In this document: in pieces, positions 19,282 to 28,199 of the stretch
Position numbering within the stretch: position 1 is the first letter of the stretch
Layout: each line of letters opens with the position of its first letter
Source: Pontibacter oryzae
GTDB taxonomy: Bacteria > Bacteroidota > Bacteroidia > Cytophagales > Hymenobacteraceae
Direction: 5' to 3'
NCBI RefSeq assembly: GCF_003576375.1
Contig: NZ_QWGE01000001.1
Location: 1 to 64,000 of the forward strand
Length of the DNA stretch: 64,000 bases
Translations under genes and position numbers: made by a program
The notes under the pieces: generated by a model
What the model was told of the DNA's origin: nothing
The model's input: only the letters and a program-made list of their open reading frames with translations
Databases searched by the model: none

Positions 19282-20064
19282 TTAGTACTTTGGATGGGCG
19301 AACCTCGGGAAACTATCCAGTTCCTTAATTTCGGATTTATAGGCTGGAGGAAGTATGAGCTCTTTAAGCAGCCACTCGGCTTTAAACTTACGGAAGAACT
19401 TATACAGCGCCAGCACAGGTCTTAGAAGCTGCAGCCGCTGTAGTTTTAAAAGCAAATGCACACGCCGAGGAACAACAAGCACCTGCGCCTGAAGCAAAAG
19501 CCAGTATCGTACCCATCCCAGGTGCTTGCGGTATTGCCTGTACAAGTCAGAAGTATAAGGAGATTGCTCCAGGTTCTGTAGCAAGTGCTGCGCCCGGTCT
19601 GCTTCCCACGTGGCCAGCGAATCCGGTAAGCCCGCTATGCCCATGCGGGTACCAACGCGGTTAAAAATTTGGAAAACCTCTGCACGCTCTTCCAACGTAA
19701 GTCGGCGCTCCAGCAGCTCATACGATCGTATAGAGTAATCGATCAGCATAAAAAGCACATCACGGTAGGCCCAGTCAGGGATGGAGGTGCCGCGCTTTGC
19801 CTCTACGCCTGCATGGATGGCCGCCATACTGTCAATTGCCCGATAAGCATCCGCCTCCTCGGAGAAAACAATCCGGCGCGCATAAGCCACTGTAGAAAAA
19901 AGCCTGCCCAAGGGGTCTGCCGGCAACCGGCCTGTAAAGTATAGCCAATCCACTGCTTTGTTGAGCGCGAACTCTGCCGAGGCTCCCGCAAAAATAAACA
20001 GGATGGTGTCGCTCTTACCCCAAATCTCCCGAACAATTGAACCTGGCTTTACAAAATACTTCAT
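19282..20064 (-). CDS. MpaB/DUF2236-family oxygenase-like protein
   Basis: 260 residues. The start FVKPGSIVREIWGKSD and IFAGASAEFALNKAVDW match the DUF2236 (MpaB) family, relatives of the rubber oxygenase Lcp. DWAYRDVLFMLIDYSIRSYELLE near 100-122 contains part of the helix bundle. In Lcp a haem is bound by a His. Here I see few His in the core, so oxygenase activity is not assured. No partner gene is nearby; 79 nt separate it from the upstream antiporter gene on the same strand, so the two may be co-transcribed. Confidence 0.72.
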   Translation of the reverse strand: MKYFVKPGSIVREIWGKSDTILFIFAGASAEFALNKAVDWLYFTGRLPADPLGRLFSTVAYARRIVFSEEADAYRAIDSMAAIHAGVEAKRGTSIPDWAYRDVLFMLIDYSIRSYELLERRLTLEERAEVFQIFNRVGTRMGIAGLPDSLATWEADRAQHLLQNLEQSPYTSDLYRQYRKHLGWVRYWLLLQAQVLVVPRRVHLLLKLQRLQLLRPVLALYKFFRKFKAEWLLKELILPPAYKSEIKELDSFPRFAHPKY

Positions 20065-20143
20065 ACTTGGTCAACGCTAATCGGCCTTAAATCGTGCTTC
20101 AGGAAATGCGATTAAAATGTGGCTACGCATGAAAAAGGCTTTG

Positions 20144-21601
20144 CTAGAGTAGCACCTTGCGTACGGCAGCTATTTCTGCTTCCTGCTCCACCATCACCAT
20201 CAATTTATCATTTTCCGCCAGCATGGTTGAACCTGTAGGAGTTACAAACTTACCTCCACGGTCTATCAGCACGATTAAGGACGATTTTGGCAGCTGTAGG
20301 TCAACCAAAGGTCTTCCAATTGCAGCACTGCCTTTCGGGAGCTTCAGCTCCACAAGTTCGTTTTGGGTATTGTAACCCAGGTCTTCACCAAGTTGGATGC
20401 GTTTTGGGGTGTCGTCATTCTCGCTCAGGCCTAGCCAGCGCGCCACAAGCTGCAGCGTGGTACCTTGCAGCAAGGCCGAGGTAAGCACAATAAAGAAAAC
20501 GATATTAAAGATCATCCCTGATTTCTCGATGCCAGCCAACAGCGGAAACGTTGCAAACACAATAGGCACTGCCCCGCGCAAGCCCACCCAGGAAACAAAA
20601 ATCTTATCCCGTAACTCTGTTTTAAAGAAGTATAAGCAAAGAAATACACTTATCGGCCGGGCAACGAAGATCAGGAACAAAGACACGAGCAGCCCGGCTC
20701 CCAACACCGGTATTGTTTGAGAAGGAAAAACCAGCAGCCCCAGCGTTAGGAACAAAAGTATTTGCGCCAACCAAGCCACGCCATCGTAAAACCGTGTAAG
20801 GCTGCGCTTATGTATAAAATTCCGGTTGCCAAGTATAACCGCTGCTATATAGACGGCCAGAAAGCCATTGCCACCCACCAGGCTGGTGAAGGCATAGCTA
20901 AACAAGACCATAGCGATTGTAAGCGCAGGGTATAGCCCTTCCTGCGACAGCTTGATACGGTTAATTATTGCTGCTATTGTATAGCCCATGCCCAGGCCAA
21001 CGGCTGCACCCAAACTCATCTGCAGTAAAAACATAGGCACGAGTTGCCAGATACTGCCTTCAGGGTTAGTGAGCAGAAACGTAAAACTGACGGTAAGGAA
21101 ATAAGCCATTGGGTCGTTGCTACCCGACTCTAGCTCCAGTGTTGGGCGCAGCCTGTTTTTCAGGCCAATATTACCCATCCGAAGTATAGAAAAAACTGCC
21201 GCTGCATCCGTAGACGAAACAATGGCGCCAAGCAGTATACCCTCCAACAGCGAAAAGCCCAGTATCCAATGCGCAAAGTACCCGACAAGCACTGCGGTAA
21301 TCAGAACACCCGCAGTAGATAGGCTTAAGCTTCGCCAGAGCACCGGCCGGGCGGTAGTCCAGTTCGTATCTAGCCCCCCCGAGAAAAGTATCAGCATCAG
21401 GCAGACTGTCCCCAACGACTGTGCCGTGGCAGCATCATCAAAGTAAATCCCTCCCAGCCCATCGGAGCCCGCAAGCATACCCACGCCCAGAAACAGCACC
21501 AGTGCAGGAATACCTAGCCTGCCAAAGCCTTTGCTCACTAAAATACTAAGAAACAAAAGTATGGCGATGCCTAAAAGAATATTTTCTACACTATAGCCCA
21601 T
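20144..21601 (-). CDS. Potassium/proton antiporter, CPA1 family with RCK-C domain (CvrA/NhaP2-like)
   Basis: 485 residues. About 12 membrane helices (1-390) include LGVGMLAGSDGLGGI near 38, AIVSSTDAAAVFSILR near 145 and ELESGSNDPMAYFLTV near 174, the conserved Na+/H+-exchanger core with the transport Asp. A cytosolic RCK/TrkA-C domain follows at about 405-485 (ELKLPKGSAAIGRPLVDLQLP), which usually senses nucleotides or K+. Expected role: K+ (or Na+) efflux coupled to proton uptake at the inner membrane. ATG at 21601. Confidence 0.88.
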   Translation of the reverse strand: MGYSVENILLGIAILLFLSILVSKGFGRLGIPALVLFLGVGMLAGSDGLGGIYFDDAATAQSLGTVCLMLILFSGGLDTNWTTARPVLWRSLSLSTAGVLITAVLVGYFAHWILGFSLLEGILLGAIVSSTDAAAVFSILRMGNIGLKNRLRPTLELESGSNDPMAYFLTVSFTFLLTNPEGSIWQLVPMFLLQMSLGAAVGLGMGYTIAAIINRIKLSQEGLYPALTIAMVLFSYAFTSLVGGNGFLAVYIAAVILGNRNFIHKRSLTRFYDGVAWLAQILLFLTLGLLVFPSQTIPVLGAGLLVSLFLIFVARPISVFLCLYFFKTELRDKIFVSWVGLRGAVPIVFATFPLLAGIEKSGMIFNIVFFIVLTSALLQGTTLQLVARWLGLSENDDTPKRIQLGEDLGYNTQNELVELKLPKGSAAIGRPLVDLQLPKSSLIVLIDRGGKFVTPTGSTMLAENDKLMVMVEQEAEIAAVRKVLL

Positions 21602-21626
21602 GTATTAAATTTAAGGTGATGCAACA

Positions 21627-21803
21627 CTACTTTAATACTGCATATACTACGAAGGAAAGTATTAGGGCCATTAAATAAATGCGTAGCACGGTAAAGCGGG
21701 TACATTTACCCGGCAACCACCAAAGCGCCCTTTTCGGGGATATCACCCCTGTTACCAAACCTACTATTGAAAGTACTGATATTATTAATGAAATATTAAC
21801 CAT
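21627..21803 (-). CDS. Small membrane protein (58 aa), unknown function
   Basis: An open frame from ATG (complement of 21801-21803) to TAG (complement of 21627-21629) encodes 58 residues with two hydrophobic helices (ISLIISVLSIVGLVTGVI and LRIYLMALILSFVVYAVL). They are joined by a basic loop, SPKRALWWLPGKCTRFTV. This layout resembles small Bacteroidota proteins in which a Pro-rich turn plus a TRxxVLxIY motif joins two helices. It fills an otherwise empty 326-nt gap and ends 25 nt before the antiporter start, so it may be the first gene of that transcript. Short length limits certainty. Confidence 0.55.
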   Translation of the reverse strand: MVNISLIISVLSIVGLVTGVISPKRALWWLPGKCTRFTVLRIYLMALILSFVVYAVLK

Positions 21804-21927
21804 GATGTATATAAATACAAAGGCAGCCCTTTTATAGAGAGTAGCCGGAGAAAATTAATGGAATTGCTGAGGATTCAGCGAAAGAAAAGCGCCGACAATA
21901 GTGGCTAAGTTGAGAATATAAAGGCGA

Positions 21928-22314
21928 TTACGGTGCATTAGGAAGCACCGAGAATGGAAGGGTTTTACATAGTAATCCAGGTGCCCAATCGGTGGATACG
22001 TAAATTGGGGCAGCCTTGGCAGCCAGTAAGATCAAGGCAGGAAGTACTACCAGTTTGGTGATGAAAACTAGCTGCTTAATAGTTAAAACCGGAGCGTTTT
22101 CAGCAAAGTCATATGCCTCCACCGACTCGGGCTTTACAGTTTCTTCCTCGCCCTGCGTGGCAGTTAAGCGTAGCAAGGTATTGTTTACGGAGCCCTTTAC
22201 GAAATAATCGTATACCATTACCTCATGGCCAGGCATCGTAAGCGACCATAGGAGCATCACCCACATAAATGGGTATCTTAGCCAATTCCGGAATATGATC
22301 TTGCTGCCTGACAT
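21928..22314 (-). CDS. Putative membrane protein, unknown function
   Basis: 128 residues with two predicted membrane stretches (about 12-27, LRYPFMWVMLLWSLTMPG; about 80-102, LVFITKLVVLPALILLAAKAA). Between them lies a polar segment rich in Glu (GEEETVKPESVEAYDFAENAP). I recognise no family. It is divergent from the PBP1A gene and shares the 166-nt intergenic region 22315-22480 with it. It could be a genuine orphan or a poorly conserved inner-membrane protein. Confidence 0.5.
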   Translation of the reverse strand: MSGSKIIFRNWLRYPFMWVMLLWSLTMPGHEVMVYDYFVKGSVNNTLLRLTATQGEEETVKPESVEAYDFAENAPVLTIKQLVFITKLVVLPALILLAAKAAPIYVSTDWAPGLLCKTLPFSVLPNAP

Positions 22315-22400
22315 GCATGCAAAGGTATGGTATTTTATTCAATTTTGCAGAAGCCATGCTTTGTGTTTGGCTTGGCGCAATGTTTGCTAACATTCTTCGG

Positions 22401-22430
22401 TTGCACCAAAATTGCGCTAACATACGTTTG
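22401..22430 (+). promoter_or_regulatory. Bacteroidota-type promoter of the PBP1A gene
   Basis: TTG at 22401-22403 and TACGTTTG at 22423-22430 are separated by 19 nt, matching the -33 TTG/TTTG and -7 TAnnTTTG consensus of this phylum. Transcription would start near 22437, giving a leader of about 44 nt to the ATG at 22481. Confidence 0.65.
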
Positions 22431-22480
22431 CATTTTCGCAGCCTTATGAGTTGCCATAGCACACCCGTACCGGTTAAAAC

Positions 22481-24946
22481 ATGAAGCACACGCTTACTAA
22501 GATCCTTAAATTTATACTTACCAAGATTATGGCGCCCTTCGTGCGGCTAGTGCACGGAGAGTTTTCTGCCTTCTGGCAGAGTGTAAAACCGAAGTTTACT
22601 CGCCTGTACTGGAGGCAAAAAAGGGCGGAATGGCAGGAGAGCCGCAGGCAGTCAGACTACCGGTTCCTGTTTCGCATTTTTCTGAAGCTCTCCCTTTTTG
22701 GCCTGCTCCTGCTGGTGCTCTTTTACTTTGCCGTTTATGCTGGTTTCCTGGGAGGCATGCCTTCTACACGCGAGCTAAAATCGGTGCATAACAACACGGC
22801 CTCGGAGGTTTACTCAGCCGACGGCGTCCTTTTAGGCCGTTACTACATACAGGACCGCACCAACGTGAAGTATGAGAACATCTCCCCTGCCGCGATTCAC
22901 GCCTTGATTGCCACCGAGGATGCACGTTTTTACGAGCATAGCGGCGTGGATGCACGCAGCCTTGGGCGCGTCTTTGTAAAGTCTTTGTTGTTGCAAAACG
23001 AAAGCTCCGGCGGCGGAAGCACGCTGAGCCAGCAGTTGGTAAAAAACCTATACCCGCGCAAGGATTACTGGATCTGGGACATGCCTGTGAACAAGTTGCG
23101 CGAGATGATTATTGCCCGAAAGCTAGAGGCTATCTACACCAAAGAAGAGATTCTGGAGCTGTATCTGAACACCGTGCCGATGGGTGGCAACCTGTATGGC
23201 ATTGAGCGCGCCGCACAACGCTTTTTCAATACCCCGGCAGGCTCACTTAAAACCGAAGAAGCTGCTGTGCTTATCGGCATGCTTAAAGCTACCACAACCT
23301 ATAACCCACGCCTGGATTTGGAACGCTCCAAGCGCCGCCGCAACGTGGTGCTGGCCCAGATGGCAAAGTATAACTATCTTACCACAGCACAGGCTGACTC
23401 CTTGCAAAAGCTCCCGTTAACGCTGAAGTACAACTACACCACGCACAACGATGGCATGGCGCCTTACTTTAGGGAGCACCTGCGGCAGGAGCTCGTGGAA
23501 TGGGCAGCAAGCAAACGTAAGAAAAACGGGGAGCCTTATAACCTGTACACCGACGGGCTGAAGATTTATACTACCCTCGATGCCGGCATGCAGCGCCACG
23601 CCGAAGCCGCTGTAAAGAAGCAAATGGCACAGCTGCAGAAGCAGTTCGATACGCATTGGCGCGGCCGCTCTCCCTGGGGGAAAAACGCCGAGGTGCTGCA
23701 AGTGGCCATGCAACGCTCCGACCGTTACCGCAAGATGAAAGACGCCGGCAAATCTGAGGCTGACATTTCTGCAGCTTTCCGGGAGCCGGTCCCGATGCTG
23801 ATTTATGGCTATAACGGCCAGGATAAGAAAACAATGAGCCCGCTGGACTCTGTAGCCTATTACCAACGGTTTCTGAACACCGGTCTGTTCTCTGTTGAGC
23901 CCCAAACAGGATACGTGCGTGCCTGGGTAGGCGGCATCAACCACCACGTGTTTAAGTATGACCATGTGCGGGCAAAGCGGCAGGTGGGCTCTACGTTTAA
24001 ACCTATTGTGTACGCTGCCGCCCTGGAGCAAGGCCTGAAGCCCTGCGATTACTTTGCCAACGAGCGCGTCACTTACCCGGAGTATGACAACTGGTCGCCG
24101 CGCAACGCCGATGAGAAGTATGGCGGGGAATATACCATGCGTGGTGCGCTGGCCCATTCGGTAAACACCGTTTCGGCGCAGCTTATTATGAAGGCCGGGG
24201 TCAACAAAACGGTTGCCATGGCACATCGGCTGGGAATACAATCCCGCTTACCGGAAGTGCCTTCTTTGGCGCTGGGTACCGCTGACCTCTCACTGCAGGA
24301 AATGGTTACGGCCTATACTACTTTCGCAAACGGAGGCTACCAGGTAGAGCCCGTTTACATCCTGAAAATAACTGACCGTGAAGGCAGGGCATTGCGGGAG
24401 CACCGCCCCGGCGACGGCGAGAAGAAAGTAATCTCGGAAGAAACCGCCACCATTATGCTGCACTTAATGCAGGGCGTGGTGGAAGAAGGCAGCGCGGCAA
24501 AGCTGCGCTCTCAGTTCGGGCTTAAAATGGATATTGCCGGAAAAACAGGCACCACGCAGAAGCACGCCGATGGCTGGTTCATAGGCATAACCCCACAGTT
24601 GGTTACCGGCGTCTGGGTAGGTGGCGAAAGTCCGCAGGTGCGGTTCCGGACCTTGGCGCTTGGCCAGGGCGCGCATACTGCCTTACCCATTTGGGGAGAT
24701 TATATACGCCGCATTGCGATAGACCCGGCTTACAAAGGATATTACAACAGTCAATTCGACCCGCTGCCTGCCAGGTTGCAGCAAGCCCTTAACTGCGAAT
24801 CGTATCGGGCTGAGCCACCTCAGGAAAACTTCTTGGAGCGCGTACTGGACCACGTCACCAACAAGGCCGTACAGACCTATGAGCAATGGAAGGAGAACCT
24901 GAAAAAGCGCCGGAAGGAACGTAAGAAGCGAAAAAATAAAGATTAA
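22481..24946 (+). CDS. Bifunctional penicillin-binding protein 1A (transglycosylase/transpeptidase)
   Basis: 821 residues. Cytoplasmic N-terminus, one membrane helix (about 65-85), then the GT51 domain with ATEDARFYEHSG near 144 (catalytic Glu), GGGSTLSQQLVKNLYPRK near 178 and REMIIARKLEA near 208. The transpeptidase domain has SxxK in QVGSTFKPIVYAAAL near 502, SxN in HSVNTVSAQL near 560 and KTG in IAGKTGTTQKHADGW near 686. It polymerises and cross-links peptidoglycan in the periplasm. The very basic end (KKRRKERKKRKNKD) is unusual but seen in Cytophagales PBP1A. It has its own promoter and a hairpin after the stop. Confidence 0.96.
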   Translation: MKHTLTKILKFILTKIMAPFVRLVHGEFSAFWQSVKPKFTRLYWRQKRAEWQESRRQSDYRFLFRIFLKLSLFGLLLLVLFYFAVYAGFLGGMPSTRELKSVHNNTASEVYSADGVLLGRYYIQDRTNVKYENISPAAIHALIATEDARFYEHSGVDARSLGRVFVKSLLLQNESSGGGSTLSQQLVKNLYPRKDYWIWDMPVNKLREMIIARKLEAIYTKEEILELYLNTVPMGGNLYGIERAAQRFFNTPAGSLKTEEAAVLIGMLKATTTYNPRLDLERSKRRRNVVLAQMAKYNYLTTAQADSLQKLPLTLKYNYTTHNDGMAPYFREHLRQELVEWAASKRKKNGEPYNLYTDGLKIYTTLDAGMQRHAEAAVKKQMAQLQKQFDTHWRGRSPWGKNAEVLQVAMQRSDRYRKMKDAGKSEADISAAFREPVPMLIYGYNGQDKKTMSPLDSVAYYQRFLNTGLFSVEPQTGYVRAWVGGINHHVFKYDHVRAKRQVGSTFKPIVYAAALEQGLKPCDYFANERVTYPEYDNWSPRNADEKYGGEYTMRGALAHSVNTVSAQLIMKAGVNKTVAMAHRLGIQSRLPEVPSLALGTADLSLQEMVTAYTTFANGGYQVEPVYILKITDREGRALREHRPGDGEKKVISEETATIMLHLMQGVVEEGSAAKLRSQFGLKMDIAGKTGTTQKHADGWFIGITPQLVTGVWVGGESPQVRFRTLALGQGAHTALPIWGDYIRRIAIDPAYKGYYNSQFDPLPARLQQALNCESYRAEPPQENFLERVLDHVTNKAVQTYEQWKENLKKRRKERKKRKNKD

Positions 24947-24991
24947 AGATGAGCGTGTGAAGCGAATGTACCAAGCCTCACACGCTCATCT
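24947..24991. terminator. Hairpin between convergent genes (probable bidirectional terminator)
   Basis: AGATGAGCGTGTGA (24947-24960) pairs perfectly with 24978-24991 over a 17-nt loop, in the gap between the PBP1A stop and the convergent thioesterase gene. The T-run is short on either strand, so termination strength is uncertain. Confidence 0.6.
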
Positions 24992-25009
24992 TAATTAAGC
25001 TCTAATAAC

Positions 25010-25441
25010 TTAAATCTCCTCGTAATCCTCGCTTCTGTTAAGCCTGTTAAACTGTTCTACCAGCTCATCGGTAAGGCCTGTGAGTTTGCGTTTGCCCAGG
25101 TCCAGCCAGGCGCCATCTACGTTTATAACTGCCGCTTTTACGCCGTCTTCCCGGAAAACCTCATGCCGTATAGACCAGCGTGAGCCATCGGGCCTGCTCT
25201 TAGTTAACTCAACGGTAACTTTAAGATGTTCATTAATACCTACTTCGCGCAGGTAAACTAGCTCCTCTCTGAAAAGTATAGGCCCAATTCTCAGGTGCTG
25301 AAAGGCTTTTAAATCAAGTCCTAACCTGTCCAACACTACAATTCTGGCCTGCGCTGCAAAATCAGCGTAAGCGGAGTGGCGCATGTGCATGTTCGCATCC
25401 AGGTGAGACCACATCACCTTTCCTTCATATACATTATTCAT
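25010..25441 (-). CDS. Hotdog-fold acyl-CoA thioesterase
   Basis: 143 residues, the size of a single 4HBT/YbgC-like hotdog domain. VMWSHLDANMHMRHSAYADF near 9-28 matches the conserved substrate-binding start (usually W/xxD.xGHxN), with Asp15 as the likely catalytic residue. REVGINEHLKVTVELTKSRPDGSR lies at about 65-88, and the last strands include AAVINVDGAWLDLGKRK near 105. It would release acyl groups from CoA in the cytoplasm; chain length cannot be inferred. Convergent with PBP1A and without operon partners. Confidence 0.8.
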   Translation of the reverse strand: MNNVYEGKVMWSHLDANMHMRHSAYADFAAQARIVVLDRLGLDLKAFQHLRIGPILFREELVYLREVGINEHLKVTVELTKSRPDGSRWSIRHEVFREDGVKAAVINVDGAWLDLGKRKLTGLTDELVEQFNRLNRSEDYEEI

Positions 25442-25625
25442 GTTGTCGATTCTTTTTTGCTAAAATAGGAAATCCAACTGTTAAAATAAACTCAAATAGC
25501 TGTCTGGGTTTCCGCTGAAGAGCTCATTTTGCGTAACACAGGATTAAAAACAGATTTAACCTACTACAGTTAAGTATAAATTTTGTTGTTTTGTGTTTGT
25601 AATAATCAACCCCTCGAGTAAAACC

Positions 25626-26393
25626 ATGAAACGAATAGCAAGTATTTTCTTTCTGAGCCTGTTACTGGTTAGCCATGCATTTGCATGGGGCCAAAACGGG
25701 CACCGCGCTGTAGGACTTGTAGCTGAGCAGCACCTGAGCAAAAAGGCAAAAAAGAAAATTATGAAACTGTTAGAGGATAACACCTTAGCAGAGGTTTCTG
25801 TATGGATGGACGATATTAAAAGCGACCACGCCTATGACCATACGCACGATTGGCATTGGGTTACTGTGCCTGATGGCCAAACGTATGAGCAAGCCGAAAA
25901 GAACGAGAACGGAGACATCATCGCCAAAATAGAGGAAATTACAGCTGCGCTTAAATCTGGCAAGTTGGACAAGGCCCAGGAGACAGAGGGCCTGAAGTAC
26001 CTGATCCACCTAGTTGGCGACATTCATCAGCCACTGCATGTGGGCGGAGGCGAAGACCTGGGCGGAAACGCCGTGAAAGTGCAGTGGTTTTACCAGCCAT
26101 CTAACCTGCACCGTGTTTGGGACAGCGACATGATAGACAGCAAAAGCCTAAGCTTTACAGAAATTGTGCGCTTCCTGGGCGAGCCTAGCAAAGAACAGTT
26201 AAAGGAGTGGCAGGCAGCCGGCGTGCGCGACTGGGCAAAGGAATCTATCAGTTATCGCCAACAAGTTTACGATATGCCAGAGGATAAGAAACTCAGCTAC
26301 CGTTACGCGTACGACAACTACGACCTGGTAGAGCAACGCTTGCTACAAGCTGGTATCCGTTTGGCAGGCCTCCTGAACGAGATTTACGGATAA
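25626..26393 (+). CDS. S1/P1-type secreted nuclease
   Basis: 255 residues from ATG 25626 (an upstream in-frame start at 25593 would only lengthen the signal peptide). The signal peptide ends at HAFA, so the mature protein starts WGQNGHRAVG. The N-terminal Trp and the following His are zinc ligands in S1/P1 nucleases. YDHTHDWHWVTVP near 72-84 and YLIHLVGDIHQPLHVGGGED near 126-145 supply the remaining trinuclear-zinc His/Asp ligands. It degrades single-stranded nucleic acids outside the cytoplasm. Monocistronic, with its own terminator. Confidence 0.92.
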   Translation: MKRIASIFFLSLLLVSHAFAWGQNGHRAVGLVAEQHLSKKAKKKIMKLLEDNTLAEVSVWMDDIKSDHAYDHTHDWHWVTVPDGQTYEQAEKNENGDIIAKIEEITAALKSGKLDKAQETEGLKYLIHLVGDIHQPLHVGGGEDLGGNAVKVQWFYQPSNLHRVWDSDMIDSKSLSFTEIVRFLGEPSKEQLKEWQAAGVRDWAKESISYRQQVYDMPEDKKLSYRYAYDNYDLVEQRLLQAGIRLAGLLNEIYG

Positions 26394-26416
26394 GCCGAAA
26401 AGCAAACATATTTTTG

Positions 26417-26461
26417 AAACAGCCGCAGTAGTTCCGCACCCGGAGTAGCTGCGGCTGTTTT
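26417..26461 (+). terminator. Rho-independent terminator of the nuclease gene
   Basis: AAACAGCCGCAG (26417-26428) pairs with CTGCGGCTGTTT (26449-26460) and is followed by T residues. Confidence 0.85.
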
Positions 26462-26580
26462 ACTTTTACAGTGCCCAATAAGCAGCTTTTCTACCCAAAT
26501 TAACAGCCTGATTTACCCTCCGAAGAAGGCAATCTTTTGCCAAAGTATGATTTCGGAGATTTCAACTCAGAGGAATTTGT

Positions 26581-26588
26581 TAATTTTG
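26581..26588 (+). promoter_or_regulatory. Candidate -7 element of the purine permease gene
   Basis: TAATTTTG fits TAnnTTTG. The -33 position has only TTT rather than TTTG. A start near 26595 would leave a leader of about 50 nt before ATG 26646, which supports the internal ATG rather than the longer frame from 26547. Confidence 0.4.
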
Positions 26589-26645
26589 GGGCTTCTCTTC
26601 GGATGCCTCTGCAACCGGAAAAACAAAAACATCAATCAACTATTT

Positions 26646-27950
26646 ATGGAGTCATACTTCCACCTGAAGCGGCACAACACCAATTTTAAAACGGAGGTGC
26701 TGGCGGGTGTCTCGTCGTTTTTGGCAACGGCATACATCATTGTTGTAAACCCAACCATACTAAGCCAGGCGGGCATGCCATTTTCTGGTGTGCTGACAGC
26801 AACGGTGCTCGTTTCTTTTTTTAGTAGCTTAATGATGGGCTTTTATGCCCGCAACCCGATTTTGGTGGCACCAGGTATGGGTCTGAATGCCTTCTTCACC
26901 TATTCGGCGGTACTGGGCATGCAGGTGCCGTGGCAGGTAGCCTTAGGGGCCGTATTCTGGTCGGGTATTGTGTTCCTGGTTTTGTCGGTGTTTAATGTGC
27001 GTACCCTTATTGTTAAAGCTATCCCTAAACCGCTTCGGTATGCCATCGCCGCAGGCATCGGGCTTTTTATCACGCTCATAGGGTTTGCCAACGCCAAGTT
27101 TATTGTAGCCAACCCAGCCACGATAATCGGTATCAGCCCTATGAATCCGGCACTGCTCACGTTTTTGGCTGGCTTGCTGCTAACCGCGGTTATGGTGGTG
27201 CGTAATGTAAAGGGCGGTATCTTGATCGGGATTATATTTACTACATTGGCCAGTTACCCTATCGGCCGTTGGTGGGCCACCGACATGGAACCACTCATAA
27301 GCTGGCAAGGGATGGTGGCTGCCCCGGATTTCAGTCTGATCCTGCAACTGGACCTGGTAAACTCGCTCAAGCTCTCCATTGTGCCCGTGATCTTTGCCTT
27401 TGTTTTTACAGATATGTTTGATAGCCTTTCCACGTTTGTGGGCTTAGCAGAGGCTGCAAACCTGCTGGATGAGCATGGCGAGCCGCATAACGTAAAGCGC
27501 TCCCTTACAACCGATGCCGTAGCCACCACCCTTGCCGGCCTGGCTGGCTCCAGCCCCGGCACAGCATACATCGAATCGGCGGTAGGTATTGAGGCTGGTG
27601 GCAGAACCGGGCTCACTGCCGTGGTGGGTGGCTTGCTTTTCCTGCCATTTCTTTTTCTGGCGCCGCTGCTATCTATGGTTCCGGCCATTGCCACTGCTCC
27701 CGCGCTGGTACTTGTTGGCGCTTTTATGGTGCGGCCTGTCACCAAAATCGATTGGTTTAAAATGGATGATGCCATTCCGGCTTTCCTGGCAATGGTACTG
27801 ATTCCTTTCACCTACTCTATTACGCAGGGCATTATCTGGGGATTTTTAAGTTGGACGGCCCTGAAGCTGGTTACAGGCAAGAAGCACGAAATTAGCATTG
27901 CCCTGTGGGTGATTGACATTTTTGCCATTGCGGCTCTGGTGCTGCATTAA
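26646..27950 (+). CDS. NCS2-family purine permease (AzgA/GhxP-like)
   Basis: 434 residues from ATG 26646, where the family start MESYFHLKRHNTNFKTEVLAG-type sequence begins; the frame is open from 26547, but the extra 33 residues are not family-like. Conserved segments: TEVLAGVSSFLATAYIIVVNP, NPILVAPGMGLNAFFTYS near 77, AAGIGLFITLIGFANA near 140, DMFDSLSTFVGLAEAANL near 257 and GSSPGTAYIESAVGIEAGGRTG near 298, the AzgA-type signature. About 13-14 helices. Proton-coupled uptake of hypoxanthine, guanine or adenine is expected. I looked for a purine riboswitch upstream and did not find one. Confidence 0.92.
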   Translation: MESYFHLKRHNTNFKTEVLAGVSSFLATAYIIVVNPTILSQAGMPFSGVLTATVLVSFFSSLMMGFYARNPILVAPGMGLNAFFTYSAVLGMQVPWQVALGAVFWSGIVFLVLSVFNVRTLIVKAIPKPLRYAIAAGIGLFITLIGFANAKFIVANPATIIGISPMNPALLTFLAGLLLTAVMVVRNVKGGILIGIIFTTLASYPIGRWWATDMEPLISWQGMVAAPDFSLILQLDLVNSLKLSIVPVIFAFVFTDMFDSLSTFVGLAEAANLLDEHGEPHNVKRSLTTDAVATTLAGLAGSSPGTAYIESAVGIEAGGRTGLTAVVGGLLFLPFLFLAPLLSMVPAIATAPALVLVGAFMVRPVTKIDWFKMDDAIPAFLAMVLIPFTYSITQGIIWGFLSWTALKLVTGKKHEISIALWVIDIFAIAALVLH

Positions 27951-28199
27951 TAAGTATAGCTTAGCGATACAGGCTGGTTCAGTGTGGAACTTTTCCCCAC
28001 TATGAACTAGCTTTTGCCATACTTCTGTTTGGTCTAAAGTTGCGGTTCTTAAATTTTATTCAGGCTTTTACAATAATATATCTTTTAACAGGTTAACCCT
28101 TTAGGGTTTCTACACTAAAAAAGGTATAAATGTGTATCTTCACCTATAGAAAGTCCGGCATCATCAAACTAAATTAAGTACAAACAAAAAAATTACATT

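Noticed and set aside
23417..24241. A 274-codon frame antisense to PBP1A
   Set aside because: It lies fully within the transpeptidase domain and has no protein-like motif.
26470..26645. Purine riboswitch before the NCS2 permease
   Set aside because: No three-way junction core could be found, and the predicted leader is only about 50 nt.
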